64,000 nt of DNA, taken from contig NZ_PVTP01000014.1 in assembly GCF_003003285.1 (NCBI RefSeq), positions 38,418 to 102,417 of the forward strand, in the 5' to 3' direction. Below are positions 33,086 through 42,145 of this stretch, piece by piece. The notes below the pieces were generated by a model. The model saw nothing but the letters and a program-made list of their open reading frames with translations. It did not search any database and was not told where the DNA came from. The translations under genes and the position numbers were made by a program. How positions within the stretch are numbered: position 1 is the stretch's first letter; every line of letters starts with the position of its first letter. This DNA comes from Yoonia maritima (GTDB lineage Bacteria > Pseudomonadota > Alphaproteobacteria > Rhodobacterales > Rhodobacteraceae).

Positions 33086-34282
33086 TTATTCTTCGCCGGG
33101 ACGTTTGATCATGGTCGTGAGCCATAGCGCCAAGCTTGCGCATACCAATGTGCCGTAGGCCATTGGCATCGGCGTTCCATCAAACATAAGCGCGACTGGC
33201 GCAGCGATGATCACAGCACCCACGGTCGCCACTGCGGCAATGACGGATGCGGCTAGCCCTGCAATATGCCCCATTTCTTCCATCGCGAGCGCATTTAGGT
33301 TCCCGATTGTTAGGCCCGCTTGGAAAAAATTACCTGTGACCCAAATAAGATAGGCGCCAAAGCTAAGCCAATAGGGCCCATTGAATAGTGTCACGGCGAC
33401 AAGCATTACAGTGATAGCAATTTGTACTGTGTACATAGATTTAATAATCGCGCGCATCCCCAGTCGAACGACCAGTCGTGCGTTCAGCACGCTTGCCGAT
33501 GAGGCGAAAATTGCGATTGCGCCAAACCAGAGGTGGAAAACATCGCCTTGCGCAAAAGTTTGGTCAAAGACCTGCTGTGTTGACGAAATCAACATAAACA
33601 GCATGCCGAAGGTCAAGGTTTGCACAAGAATCGATAATCGTGCTGTCCGGTGAACGAACATTTCGCGCGTTGCACTGACAAGAGCCCTTACGCTGAGTGG
33701 GCGTCGTTTTTCGGGTGTCAGTGTTTCAGGCTGTCTTATGACCAACCATGTCATCACAATGGATGCAAAGACGACAAAGGCTGCGAAAATTCCGCGCCAA
33801 CCAAAACCAATAATGATGTAGTGACCAATGGTGGGTGCCAAGGCCGGTACAATTGAAAACACGATCATAACAAAAGACATAATCCGCGCCATTTCGCGGC
33901 CGCTGTATAGATCACGTACCAAGGCCATCGCGACAACGCGCGGGCCTGCAGCACCTAATCCTTGCAGCACACGAGCGGCCAGCATGACTTCAAGGCTTTG
34001 CGCCTGCCACGCGATGACACATGCAACAATATAAAGCAGCGCACCACCGACCATGACCGGTTTACGCCCGAAAGCATCCGAAAGCGGGCCGGTAAATAAC
34101 GTGCCAATGCCCATGCCCAGTACAAAGCTGGTCACGATCAGCTGGGCACGGTTCAGATCAAGTGGCGTTAGTTCCGCGCCGATCTGCGGTAAAGCGGGGA
34201 GCATTGCGTCGATTGAAAATGCGACTGTTGCCGCTACCATTGCCATAAGGGCAATGAATTCTGTTTGTGGAAGGCGTTTCAT
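33086..34282 (-). CDS. Bcr/CflA-type MFS multidrug exporter
   Basis: A 398-residue, 12-helix transporter driven by proton exchange. The N-terminal MFS signature is FTGPLSDAFGRKPVMVGGALLY, and the drug:H+ antiporter motif is AARVLQGLGAAGPRVVAMALVRDLY. The ATG at 34282 gives MKRLPQTEFIALMAM, with a short cytoplasmic tail before helix 1; the longer frame begins at a TTG. Relatives export bicyclomycin, chloramphenicol or sulfonamides; the substrate here is unknown. It stands alone. Confidence 0.88.
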   Translation of the reverse strand: MKRLPQTEFIALMAMVAATVAFSIDAMLPALPQIGAELTPLDLNRAQLIVTSFVLGMGIGTLFTGPLSDAFGRKPVMVGGALLYIVACVIAWQAQSLEVMLAARVLQGLGAAGPRVVAMALVRDLYSGREMARIMSFVMIVFSIVPALAPTIGHYIIIGFGWRGIFAAFVVFASIVMTWLVIRQPETLTPEKRRPLSVRALVSATREMFVHRTARLSILVQTLTFGMLFMLISSTQQVFDQTFAQGDVFHLWFGAIAIFASSASVLNARLVVRLGMRAIIKSMYTVQIAITVMLVAVTLFNGPYWLSFGAYLIWVTGNFFQAGLTIGNLNALAMEEMGHIAGLAASVIAAVATVGAVIIAAPVALMFDGTPMPMAYGTLVCASLALWLTTMIKRPGEE

Positions 34283-34409
34283 GAAGGGGGTCCAGCGAAA
34301 GGGCAGCAATACAGTGCGACAGATTACGATTAGTTTGTTCGCATCCTGACTTAGGGGGCCAAAGCAACCTGATGCCTGTCGTTATTGTGCCAAGCTGGAC
34401 GAGGAGCGT

Positions 34410-35054
34410 TCATGCGTCTTCTTCTAGCTTATCCATGATTTCGGTAATCACGCTGACCCAGGTTTCAGGCGGCTGCGCACCGGGGACCGCATGTTGCTGC
34501 GCCACGATAAATGTCGGTACAGAGTTCACACCCATCTTGCGGCTATGAGCATCGCGCGCGCGGATATCTTCGATGTCAGCATCAGAGCCAAGTAGCTTTG
34601 TGATTGTGGCAGCGTCCATTTCGGCTGTGTCCGCGATGTCCGCGAGGACTTCGTGGTTGCTGATATCGCGCCCATCAACGAAGTAGGCTTTGAACAACAA
34701 ATCAACGACAAAGGTTTGTCGCTGCTCGATCCCCGCCCAGTGGATGAGGCGATGTGCGTCAATCGTGTTTGGGGTTGTTTTGATGGCGTCAAAATTGATC
34801 ACAGCGCCGGTCTTTTCGGCATGTTCAACTACAGGTGCATATGCCTGTACGGCAGCATCTTTGCCGCCGAACTTTGCCTCAAGGTAAGCACGTCTGTCCA
34901 TACCTTCGGCGGGCATGTCAGGGTTCAGCTGAAACGGGTGCCATTCCATGACAAATGGGTGATCCGGAAACTGAAGCAACGCCTTATCCAAGTTGGTCTT
35001 ACCAATATAGCACCACGGGCAAATTGGATCGGAAATAATATCAAGTTTGACCAT
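34410..35054 (-). CDS. DsbA-family (FrnE-like) oxidoreductase
   Basis: A 214-residue thioredoxin-fold protein without a signal peptide, so cytoplasmic. The active site is CPWC in DIISDPICPWCYIGK, and the cis-proline region is MGVNSVPTFIVA. It resembles FrnE, a protein disulfide isomerase, and 2-hydroxychromene-2-carboxylate isomerase relatives. ATG at 35054 follows AGGAG at good spacing; a longer open frame is not needed. Between the MFS gene and the divergent XRE-cupin gene. Confidence 0.88.
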   Translation of the reverse strand: MVKLDIISDPICPWCYIGKTNLDKALLQFPDHPFVMEWHPFQLNPDMPAEGMDRRAYLEAKFGGKDAAVQAYAPVVEHAEKTGAVINFDAIKTTPNTIDAHRLIHWAGIEQRQTFVVDLLFKAYFVDGRDISNHEVLADIADTAEMDAATITKLLGSDADIEDIRARDAHSRKMGVNSVPTFIVAQQHAVPGAQPPETWVSVITEIMDKLEEDA

Positions 35055-35285
35055 CTGGTTCTCCTGTCGCGTCGCAACGGTTAGCGGGGTGTCGACGGCT
35101 GAGCATTCCGTACGCTTCACACGTACCATTGTGTTTGTGATAGCACGTCAGTGAACAGGGGCCAGAGCCAATGCACATAAAGCACTGTGCAAAATAGCAC
35201 ATATTCACGTCGGACCTGTGCGTATGGTGCATCGAGGTAATCCTCGCAGTTGCAACAATTGCGCCCTCTGATTAAGACAGGCGTC

Positions 35286-35909
35286 ATGACAGAACACGAT
35301 CCACAAAGCCTTATCCGCGTTGCTCATGAAAACGGCGACAGCACAATTGCCCAGCCTCTTGATTTAGGGGCGCGTGTACGTGAATTGCGCAAGGCACGTG
35401 ATTGGACATTGGAGCAGGCTGCCCAGCAAGCTGGCCTTGCGCGTTCGACGCTTTCCAAAATTGAAAATGGTCAGATGTCGCCAACCTATGATGCGCTGAA
35501 AAAGTTAGCTGTCGGGTTGGAAATATCGGTACCTCAATTGTTTACACCACCGTCAAAAGGACAAGTAAACGGCCGTATGGCTGTCACAAGGAACGGTGAC
35601 GAAGGTACAAAGATCACAACCACCTACGAGCATGCGTTGCTGGCCGAAACTTTGACGACCAAAAAAATGTTGCCTTATCGCGCCCGTGTGCGGGCCCGTT
35701 CGATGGATGATTTCGACGGCTGGGTGCGCCATGACGGCGAGGAGTTTCTATACGTGCTAACGGGGCAAATTCGGCTTTACACTGAATTTTATGAGCCAAT
35801 TGAACTTAGCCGTGGCGACAACGCGTACTACGATGCGTCGATGGGGCATAACGTCGTGTCGCTAAGCCAAGAAGACGCGACCATTTTATGGGTCACGTCC
35901 TTAAGTTAA
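35286..35909 (+). CDS. XRE-cupin transcriptional regulator
   Basis: A 207-residue regulator. Residues 25-85 form a helix-turn-helix (LGARVRELRKARDWTLEQAAQQAGLARSTLSKIENGQMSP, read in parts), and the C-terminal half is a cupin (GEEFLYVLTGQIRLYTEFYEPIELSRGD, YYDASMGHNVV). Such regulators sense small metabolites and often control nearby transport or amino acid genes. It is convergent with the peptide-binding protein and divergent from the DsbA-like gene; the target is unknown. Confidence 0.9.
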   Translation: MTEHDPQSLIRVAHENGDSTIAQPLDLGARVRELRKARDWTLEQAAQQAGLARSTLSKIENGQMSPTYDALKKLAVGLEISVPQLFTPPSKGQVNGRMAVTRNGDEGTKITTTYEHALLAETLTTKKMLPYRARVRARSMDDFDGWVRHDGEEFLYVLTGQIRLYTEFYEPIELSRGDNAYYDASMGHNVVSLSQEDATILWVTSLS

Positions 35910-35912
35910 CCC

Positions 35913-35936
35913 CCCCCAGCCGCTTGGGCTGAGGGG
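35913..35936. terminator. hairpin between convergent genes
   Basis: CCCC-CAGCC-GCTTG-GGCTG-A-GGGG can fold with one bulged base between the XRE-cupin gene and the peptide-binding gene. No T-run, so activity is uncertain. Confidence 0.4.
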
Positions 35937-35942
35937 AACGCT

Positions 35943-37760
35943 CTAGTCTTCAGAGTACCACCAAACGTCTGGCTGCCAGCCTGGCCAATCGCCAAAAATT
36001 GGCATTGCGTCGGGGAAATGAAGGTTTTTTGAATGCGCGATGCGGCTGATGTTCCACTGGTAGATAGGGATAACATAGCGCCCCGCGGTCAGTGACCGAT
36101 CCAAGGCTTTCACAGCAGCGACAAAATCATCTTGGCTATCCGAGGTAAGAAGCCGACCAATCATCGCGTCCACTGCGGGTGATTTGACCCCCATCAGGTT
36201 ACGGCCTCCGGTTTGATCGGCGTCTTCGGAACCGAAATAGTTAAACTGCTCGTTGCCGGGTGAGAGCGATACACCCCGACGATAGTAAACCATGTCGAAT
36301 TGATAGGCGTCGGTGCGTTCTTTGAATTGCGCACTGTCGGCAACAGTTACTGTCGGGGTGACCCCAATACGTGACAGCGATTCAACATACATATCAATGA
36401 TCGTCTGATTTTCAGTTGCTCCTTGATCAAGAAGGATATCGAATGTGAAGTCTTCACCGGCTTCGTTTTTCATGACGCCGTCTTGCACAGTCCAGCCGGC
36501 CGCTTCCATTTGATCCAACGCTGCTCGCGTCCCAGCGCGGTTCCGTTCGCTGCCATCTGCGACGGGTAGGCTGTAGCCTTCTAATGTGCCGGGGATCAGT
36601 TCATCGGCGAACGGTTCCAGAAATTCGCGCACACGCCCCTCGGCAGGACCATGCGACATGCTAAGCGGTGAGTTAGACCAGTATGAGGTGATCCGCGGCT
36701 GGACTGAGCCTGTTAGGGCTTGGTTGATGAATTCAAAATTAAACGCATGCAGCATTGCATCGCGCACGCGCCAATCAGCAAATATGGCTTTGCGGGTGTT
36801 CATCGCAAATCCTGTCATGCCAGAGGGGCGTTCATGGCCGAGAACCGATTTAATCACATCGCCATTTTGCACCGCCGGGAAATTGTACCACGTATCCCAA
36901 CGCGCAACGTTGAATTCACGGTTTGAATTCACCTCACCAACCTTAAACGCCTCAAACGCGGCTGTTTCGTCACCAAAAAACTCAAGGCGTACTTCGTCGA
37001 TATTGTTCGTGCCTACGCGGAAAGGCACATCAGCGCCCCAATAGTCTGGGTTGCGTTTTAGTGAAACAAAACGCCCCGGTTCAAAATCGTCGATGATGTA
37101 GGGGGCCGATGTGATTGGGACGATGTCTGTTGTGCTCTCGGCGAAATCAACGCCTTCCCATTGTGCCTTTTTCAAAATCGGACGCATCCCAGCAAGCAAC
37201 GCCAGTTCGCGATCTTCGACGTTGAAGGTAAAGCGGACGGACCGGTCACCAGTTTGTTCCATGCTTTCGACCTTGGACCAGAACCCCAAATAGCGTGGGT
37301 GCCCAATCGTGCCCAGCGTTTCATAAGACCACATCACATCTTCGATTGTGAGAGGGCTACCATCGGAAAACGCCGTTCCTTCGCGCAGCGTGAATTCAAC
37401 CCACTCGCGATTCGGTCCGGTTTCAACCGATTCGGCCAAAACACCATATAGAGAGAACGGTTCATCCAAGCTTCTACCCATAAAGCTTTCACCCATAAAG
37501 AAGCGTAATTGCCAAGGAACTGACCCTTTCCGGATGAATGGATTTAGGCTGTCAAAACTGCCGACTTCGGCGGTGACAATATGGCCGCCCGTCGGGGCAT
37601 TTGCATTTGCATAGGGCAGGGACACAAAATCCGGTGGAAGGGCAGGATCGCCATACATAGCTATGCCATGTTGGGGTTCGGCGACCGCTGATGTGCCAGA
37701 GGCGATCAGCATTAAGGATGCTGTCAAACCTCGCCAGCTGCGATGAAAATGCGATGTCAT
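35943..37760 (-). CDS. extracellular solute-binding protein, family 5 (peptide/microcin type)
   Basis: A 605-residue periplasmic protein with a signal peptide ending TSAVAEP. Its motifs match SBP_bac_5 of the YejA type: FDSLNPFIRKGSVPWQ, TAFSDGSPLTIEDVMWSYETLG, ISLKRNPDYWG-like VSLKRNPDYWGAD, and the long C-terminal lobe. YejA-type proteins bring in oligopeptides. No permease or ATPase genes follow here, so it is an orphan or works with a transporter elsewhere. Confidence 0.92.
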   Translation of the reverse strand: MTSHFHRSWRGLTASLMLIASGTSAVAEPQHGIAMYGDPALPPDFVSLPYANANAPTGGHIVTAEVGSFDSLNPFIRKGSVPWQLRFFMGESFMGRSLDEPFSLYGVLAESVETGPNREWVEFTLREGTAFSDGSPLTIEDVMWSYETLGTIGHPRYLGFWSKVESMEQTGDRSVRFTFNVEDRELALLAGMRPILKKAQWEGVDFAESTTDIVPITSAPYIIDDFEPGRFVSLKRNPDYWGADVPFRVGTNNIDEVRLEFFGDETAAFEAFKVGEVNSNREFNVARWDTWYNFPAVQNGDVIKSVLGHERPSGMTGFAMNTRKAIFADWRVRDAMLHAFNFEFINQALTGSVQPRITSYWSNSPLSMSHGPAEGRVREFLEPFADELIPGTLEGYSLPVADGSERNRAGTRAALDQMEAAGWTVQDGVMKNEAGEDFTFDILLDQGATENQTIIDMYVESLSRIGVTPTVTVADSAQFKERTDAYQFDMVYYRRGVSLSPGNEQFNYFGSEDADQTGGRNLMGVKSPAVDAMIGRLLTSDSQDDFVAAVKALDRSLTAGRYVIPIYQWNISRIAHSKNLHFPDAMPIFGDWPGWQPDVWWYSED

Positions 37761-37839
37761 AATTGTGATGCCCCGTTGGTTTGATTTGCTTATTAAAAAT
37801 GATCGTAAAGCGGCTTTTGTGCGTTTTCAAACTTTTAGC

Positions 37840-37867
37840 TTGGAGCCGCGCAAGTGATTGCTTATAA
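37840..37867 (+). promoter_or_regulatory. sigma-70-like promoter for a small RNA
   Basis: TTGGAG at 37840-37845, 16-base spacer, TTATAA at 37862-37867. It lies 5 to 10 bases before the proposed small RNA, and no protein gene follows before the terminator at 37923. Confidence 0.45.
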
Positions 37868-37872
37868 AGGTG

Positions 37873-37949
37873 TCACTGCTCGATAGGTTTCTTGCCTGTA
37901 TGAAACCTGCCTCAATAACTTTACGCCCGCCTTGTGCGGGCGTTTTTTT
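37873..37949 (+). ncRNA. candidate small RNA with intrinsic terminator
   Basis: About 77 nt between the divergent peptide-binding gene and bdhA. It contains a 7-bp hairpin AGGTTTC-N10-GAAACCT (37885-37908), a short unpaired stretch, and a textbook terminator ACGCCCGC-CTTGT-GCGGGCGT followed by seven T (37923-37949). No plus-strand protein gene precedes this terminator, and a promoter-like pair lies just upstream, so a stand-alone sRNA is the simplest reading. I do not recognise the family. Confidence 0.55.
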
Positions 37950-38030
37950 ATTGGCTATTCTAACAATCGGTGGCCTTTGCAGTTGCAGCATGTAGACTGA
38001 GTCGTAACGCAACATGACGGAGCAGATTCC

Positions 38031-38804
38031 ATGTCACTTTCAGGCAAAACCGCGATTATTACAGGGTCAAATTCGGGTATCGGACTGGGTGTTGCCCGCG
38101 AATTGGCTAAGGCAGGCATCAATGTGGTGCTAAATTCCTACACTGATACGGCCGAAGATCATGCTCTTGCTGCTGAAATCGCCCAAGAAACCGGGGTGAG
38201 TGCGCGTTACATTCAGGCCGACATGTCGAAGGGCGACGAATGTCGTCGGTTGATAGCGGATGCAGGCGGCTGTGATATTTTGGTGAATAATGCTGGTATT
38301 CAGCATGTCGCACCGGTCGAAGAATTTCCAGCGGGTAAGTGGGACGCGATCATCGCGATTAACCTTAGCTCTGCGTTTCATACAACTGCAGCGGCAATCA
38401 CTGGTATGCGTGAAAAGGGCTGGGGGCGGATTATCAACATTGCATCCGCTCATGGACTGACGGCCTCACCGTATAAATCGGCCTATGTTGCAGCTAAACA
38501 CGGGATTGTCGGTTTCACGAAAACAATAGGCCTTGAAACCGCGCAAGAACCCATCACATGCAACGCGATTTGTCCGGGTTATGTTCTGACCCCTTTGGTC
38601 GAGGCGCAGATCCCTGACACGATGAAGGAATACGACATGTCGCGTGAAGACGTGATCAAAAATGTCATGCTTGAACGGCAACCATCAAAAGAGTTTGCAA
38701 CGACCGAACAGTTGGGCGGTACGGCTTTGTATCTTTGTTCGGATGCCGCGGCGCAAGTCACAGGCACCACTATTAGCGTTGATGGCGGTTGGACCGCACT
38801 GTGA
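38031..38804 (+). CDS. bdhA: 3-hydroxybutyrate dehydrogenase
   Basis: Short-chain dehydrogenase that oxidises D-3-hydroxybutyrate to acetoacetate with NAD, the step after polyhydroxybutyrate breakdown. The cofactor loop is TGSNSGIGLG, then NNAG, and the catalytic residues are Ser139, Tyr152 and Lys156. QHVAPVEEFP and NAICPGYVLTPLVEAQIPD are typical of BdhA. At 257 residues it is full length. The following patatin gene starts inside its stop codon, suggesting cotranslation and a shared role in storage lipid or polyester use. Confidence 0.93.
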   Translation: MSLSGKTAIITGSNSGIGLGVARELAKAGINVVLNSYTDTAEDHALAAEIAQETGVSARYIQADMSKGDECRRLIADAGGCDILVNNAGIQHVAPVEEFPAGKWDAIIAINLSSAFHTTAAAITGMREKGWGRIINIASAHGLTASPYKSAYVAAKHGIVGFTKTIGLETAQEPITCNAICPGYVLTPLVEAQIPDTMKEYDMSREDVIKNVMLERQPSKEFATTEQLGGTALYLCSDAAAQVTGTTISVDGGWTAL

Positions 38805-39832
38805 AACGTATCAACCTTGCGCTTCAGGGCGGTGGTGCGCATGGCGCGTTCACTTGGGGGGTTTTATCGCGTCTTCTTGCGGAAGAAGATATTGAAATTG
38901 CGGCTATTTCGGGTACGTCGGCTGGTGCTTTGAATGCTGTTGCGTTGAAATCTGGTTGGGTCGATGGCGGCCGGCAGGGCGCGATTGATAACCTCGAATG
39001 GCTTTGGGGGCAGGTGGGTGCCGTTACGGACCCAAGCCTTTCTGACTGGATCGCGTCGCTTGCTCCTACCGCACATGTTTGGGCTAAGACACTAAAATAC
39101 TCGCCGGCTTATGCGGCCTTTGATTTTACGACGCGTATGATGTCGCCCTACATTTACGGCCCGGCGCTTCGTAACCCATTAGAGGCGATCGTAAACAAAT
39201 TCCATTACGATAAAATTTGCGGCGATGAAGGACCCGAGCTTTATATTTGCGCGACGAATGTTAGGTCTGGAAAAATACGTGTTTTCAATGACGTGGAAAT
39301 CTGTCCTAATGTGATCATGGCATCTGCCTGCTTACCCACGATGTTTCAGGCAGTCGAATTTACAGATCCGAAAACAGGTAAAACAGAAGCATTCTGGGAT
39401 GGTGGATACACTGGTAACCCAGCGTTATTCCCATTGTTTGAAAAACATCTGCCTAGCGACGTTTTAGTTGTGAACATCAACCCGCTTTACCGTGAAGATG
39501 TTCCAGAAGACGTACAGGGCATTCATAATCGGATAAACGAGATCAGTTTTAACAGTTCTTTACTACGTGAACTTCGCGCGATTGCGTTTGTGCAACGTCT
39601 GATCCGTGAAGGGTCCGTCCCCAAAGGTGCGATGAAAAGCGTCTTGGTGCATATGATCGCGGATGATGGTTTGATGAACGAACTCAACGTTGCAACCAAA
39701 ACCATACCAACACCTGTCGTGCTGAGCCGCCTGCGGGAAGCGGGCGAAGCGGCGGCACATGCGTTTTTAGCGCAGCACAAGGGCGATTTGAACAATCACA
39801 GCACCGTGGATTTGGCCGACATGTTTAGCTAA
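38801..39832 (+). CDS. patatin-like phospholipase
   Basis: A 343-residue serine acyl-hydrolase. The oxyanion hole is LQGGGAHGAFTWGVL, the nucleophile elbow is ISGTSAGALNA, and the catalytic Asp is in FWDGGYTGNPAL. GTG at 38801 overlaps the bdhA stop (GTGA). The patatin beside bdhA is a repeated arrangement in alphaproteobacteria as I recall, and suggests work on lipid or polyhydroxybutyrate granules; this is inference. The 3' end overlaps argO by 8 bases on the other strand. Confidence 0.9.
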   Translation: MKRINLALQGGGAHGAFTWGVLSRLLAEEDIEIAAISGTSAGALNAVALKSGWVDGGRQGAIDNLEWLWGQVGAVTDPSLSDWIASLAPTAHVWAKTLKYSPAYAAFDFTTRMMSPYIYGPALRNPLEAIVNKFHYDKICGDEGPELYICATNVRSGKIRVFNDVEICPNVIMASACLPTMFQAVEFTDPKTGKTEAFWDGGYTGNPALFPLFEKHLPSDVLVVNINPLYREDVPEDVQGIHNRINEISFNSSLLRELRAIAFVQRLIREGSVPKGAMKSVLVHMIADDGLMNELNVATKTIPTPVVLSRLREAGEAAAHAFLAQHKGDLNNHSTVDLADMFS

Positions 39833-40427
39833 GCAGCTTAAACGCCAAAAGCCACATTACGACACCGATGAGCACATCCAAGATTTGCCATGCTTTCGCG
39901 GATTGCATTACCGGCGCCAACAGTCGTGCACCGTAACCTAAGCTAAAGAAAAAGACAAAAGACGCCGTGATTGCGCCAATCCCAAAAACGGTTTTCTGGG
40001 CAACATCACCGTATTGGACCGATATCGCACCAATTAAACCGAGTGTGTCCAAATACACATGTGGGTTAAGCCACGTCAGCGCAGCAGCTGTGCCTAACGT
40101 TGCCCATAACCCCGCGGATTGCCCGGCGATTTGCATGGCGTATTCACCTTTGTAGGCCGCCCAAAGACGTATCGCACCATAAACGATCAGGAATGCGGCA
40201 CCGCCCCATGTCATGATTTGCGGCAGAAGGGGGTACAGTTCAACGATCACGCCAAATCCTAGAACCCCAGCCGCTATTAAAAGCGCATCAGAACCCGCAC
40301 ATAAAAGGCAAAGTAGGAATACATGATTACGCGCTAAGCCTTGCCGCAATACAAATGCGTTCTGTGCGCCGATCGCTAAAATCAGGCTAAAGCCCGTGAT
40401 AAATCCAGTAATTGAAGCGCTGAACAC
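39825..40427 (-). CDS. argO: LysE/ArgO-family amino acid exporter
   Basis: A 200-residue inner-membrane exporter with about six helices. The family signature is GFITGFSLILAIGAQNAFVLRQGL, then LTWLNPHVYLDTLGLIG. ArgO in E. coli exports arginine and LysE lysine; this is closer to ArgO by length and motif, but the substrate is not proven. It abuts the DUF502 gene upstream, and they may be cotranscribed. Confidence 0.85.
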   Translation of the reverse strand: MFSASITGFITGFSLILAIGAQNAFVLRQGLARNHVFLLCLLCAGSDALLIAAGVLGFGVIVELYPLLPQIMTWGGAAFLIVYGAIRLWAAYKGEYAMQIAGQSAGLWATLGTAAALTWLNPHVYLDTLGLIGAISVQYGDVAQKTVFGIGAITASFVFFFSLGYGARLLAPVMQSAKAWQILDVLIGVVMWLLAFKLLS

Positions 40428-41156
40428 TTAGGCGTCACTTTCCACAACTTCGGGCGTTTGTTTTTTGTTGGGGTAGACAAGACCCGCCGAAATCACAAGC
40501 TTCGCGGCATCCTCGACAGTCATATCCAAAAACTTAACCTCGCTTTGAGGTAAGAACAGCAAAAATCCTGATGTCGGGTTAGGTGTCGTGGGGAGAAAAA
40601 CGGTCACAACAGGTTCACCGTTTGATAGCTTGGCGTCGATCTCGCCTTTGGCATTAGTTGATACAAACGCAATTGCCCAAATACCCTTGCGTGGGTATTC
40701 GACCATACAAGCCTTATCAAACGACGTATCGCGTTGTGAAAACACGGTTTCGGCCAGCTGTTTTGCAGCGTTATAGATAGAGCGCACGACGGGCATGCGG
40801 TCAACAAACCGTTCACCGATGCGTATAAACGAACGCCCGATCAGCCCCTTGCCCGTCCAACCAACCATCACCGTGAAGATCAAAAAGATGAACACGCCAA
40901 TGCCGCGTACGTTTACGGTAATTTCGTCACCCGGACCCCGATTTAGCAGTCGGTTAACAAGCTCTTCGGGGTGGTAAGCATCAGGAACAAAGGGCCAAAC
41001 CCAGCTATCGATCCACCCGACAACAGTCCAAATCAGCCATAGGGTCAGCCCGATAGGCGCGACGATGATCAGCCCCGCTAAAAAATTACTGCGTAGGCCA
41101 GAAAATATCCGCAACTTGCCACGGCGCTTAGGGTCGTCAGGAGTCGCGTTGGTCAT
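40428..41156 (-). CDS. DUF502 membrane protein
   Basis: A 242-residue protein with two N-terminal membrane segments (FLAGLIIVAPIGLTLWLIWTVVGWI and VNVRGIGVFIFLIFTVMVGW) and a C-terminal soluble domain containing MPVVRSIYNAAKQLAETVFS and VVTVFLPTTPNPTSGFLLFLP. This is the DUF502 pattern, widespread in bacteria and plants; function unknown. The C-terminal tail is acidic. It is upstream of argO. Confidence 0.9.
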   Translation of the reverse strand: MTNATPDDPKRRGKLRIFSGLRSNFLAGLIIVAPIGLTLWLIWTVVGWIDSWVWPFVPDAYHPEELVNRLLNRGPGDEITVNVRGIGVFIFLIFTVMVGWTGKGLIGRSFIRIGERFVDRMPVVRSIYNAAKQLAETVFSQRDTSFDKACMVEYPRKGIWAIAFVSTNAKGEIDAKLSNGEPVVTVFLPTTPNPTSGFLLFLPQSEVKFLDMTVEDAAKLVISAGLVYPNKKQTPEVVESDA

Positions 41157-41230
41157 TTTACTATCTCAAATGTCTTTGATGCCACATCTATGTATTACCG
41201 GACCCAGCCACAACCTTATGGTGTGTGATG

Positions 41231-42145
41231 TTAGCCCAGTTTTACCATTTCGATGGCTATTTGTGCAGCTAGCCGCGCATTGTTTCGAACGAGCGCAATA
41301 TTTGCAGTGAGTGACCGTCCTTCGGTCAGTTCGAAAATGCGTCCTAACAGGAATGGTGTGACAGCTTTTGCGCTGACACCCTGTTCATCCGCTTCTGCCA
41401 AGGCTTGCGCGATGATCGGGGCAAGCGTTTCTGCGGTAATCTGATCCGCTTGCGAAATAGGGTTGGCAACTAACTGTCCCCCCTTAAGCCCCATTGCCGT
41501 GCGCGTAGTTTGCGCGCGCGCGATGTCTTCGGCAGTGTCCATCCGCAATGGCGACGCAAGATCAGACGTGGCAGACCAAAAGGCGGGCAGCACATCTTGC
41601 CCATATGCGATGACAGGAACACCCAGCGTTTCGAGGACTTCAAATGTTTTTGGTAGATCAAGAATTGCCTTCGCCCCAGCGCCGACGACTGTGACAGGTG
41701 TTTGGGCCAGTTCTTGTAGGTCTGCCGAAATATCAAAGCTGAGTTCAGCGCCCCGATGAACGCCGCCAATTCCGCCTGTAGCAAATACATGAATATCCGC
41801 CAAATGCGCAGCGATCATGGTCGCCGCAACCGTTGTGGCACCCGTACCACCTGTTGCGATACAGGCAGCCATATCGGCACGCGATAGCTTTGCGACGTTT
41901 TCGGCTTGCCCAAGACTGTCCAATTGTTCAGGCTCAAGCCCAACATGAAGTAATCCGTCAATCACAGCAATCGTGGCGGGAACGGCGCCAGCCTTTCGTA
42001 CATCGTCTTCTACAATACGGGCGGTTTCGACATTCTGTGGAAATGGCATTCCGTGAGTAATGATCGTGCTTTCGAGTGCAACAATCGGACGACCGTCCGC
42101 GCGCGCATGTGCAACTTCGGCGCTGTAATGAATTGGAATGGTCAT
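41231..42145 (-). CDS. psuG: pseudouridine-5'-phosphate glycosidase
   Basis: Splits pseudouridine 5'-phosphate into uracil and ribose 5-phosphate by breaking the C-C bond. The 304-residue protein has VALESTIITHGMPFPQN, TGGTGATTVAATMIAA, IHVFATGGIGGVHRGAE, VPVIAYGQDVLPAFW and TPFLLGRIFELTEG, all standard for PsuG (the indigoidine synthase A-like family). Its start overlaps the psuK stop by 4 bases, giving a two-gene RNA nucleoside recycling operon. Confidence 0.95.
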   Translation of the reverse strand: MTIPIHYSAEVAHARADGRPIVALESTIITHGMPFPQNVETARIVEDDVRKAGAVPATIAVIDGLLHVGLEPEQLDSLGQAENVAKLSRADMAACIATGGTGATTVAATMIAAHLADIHVFATGGIGGVHRGAELSFDISADLQELAQTPVTVVGAGAKAILDLPKTFEVLETLGVPVIAYGQDVLPAFWSATSDLASPLRMDTAEDIARAQTTRTAMGLKGGQLVANPISQADQITAETLAPIIAQALAEADEQGVSAKAVTPFLLGRIFELTEGRSLTANIALVRNNARLAAQIAIEMVKLG

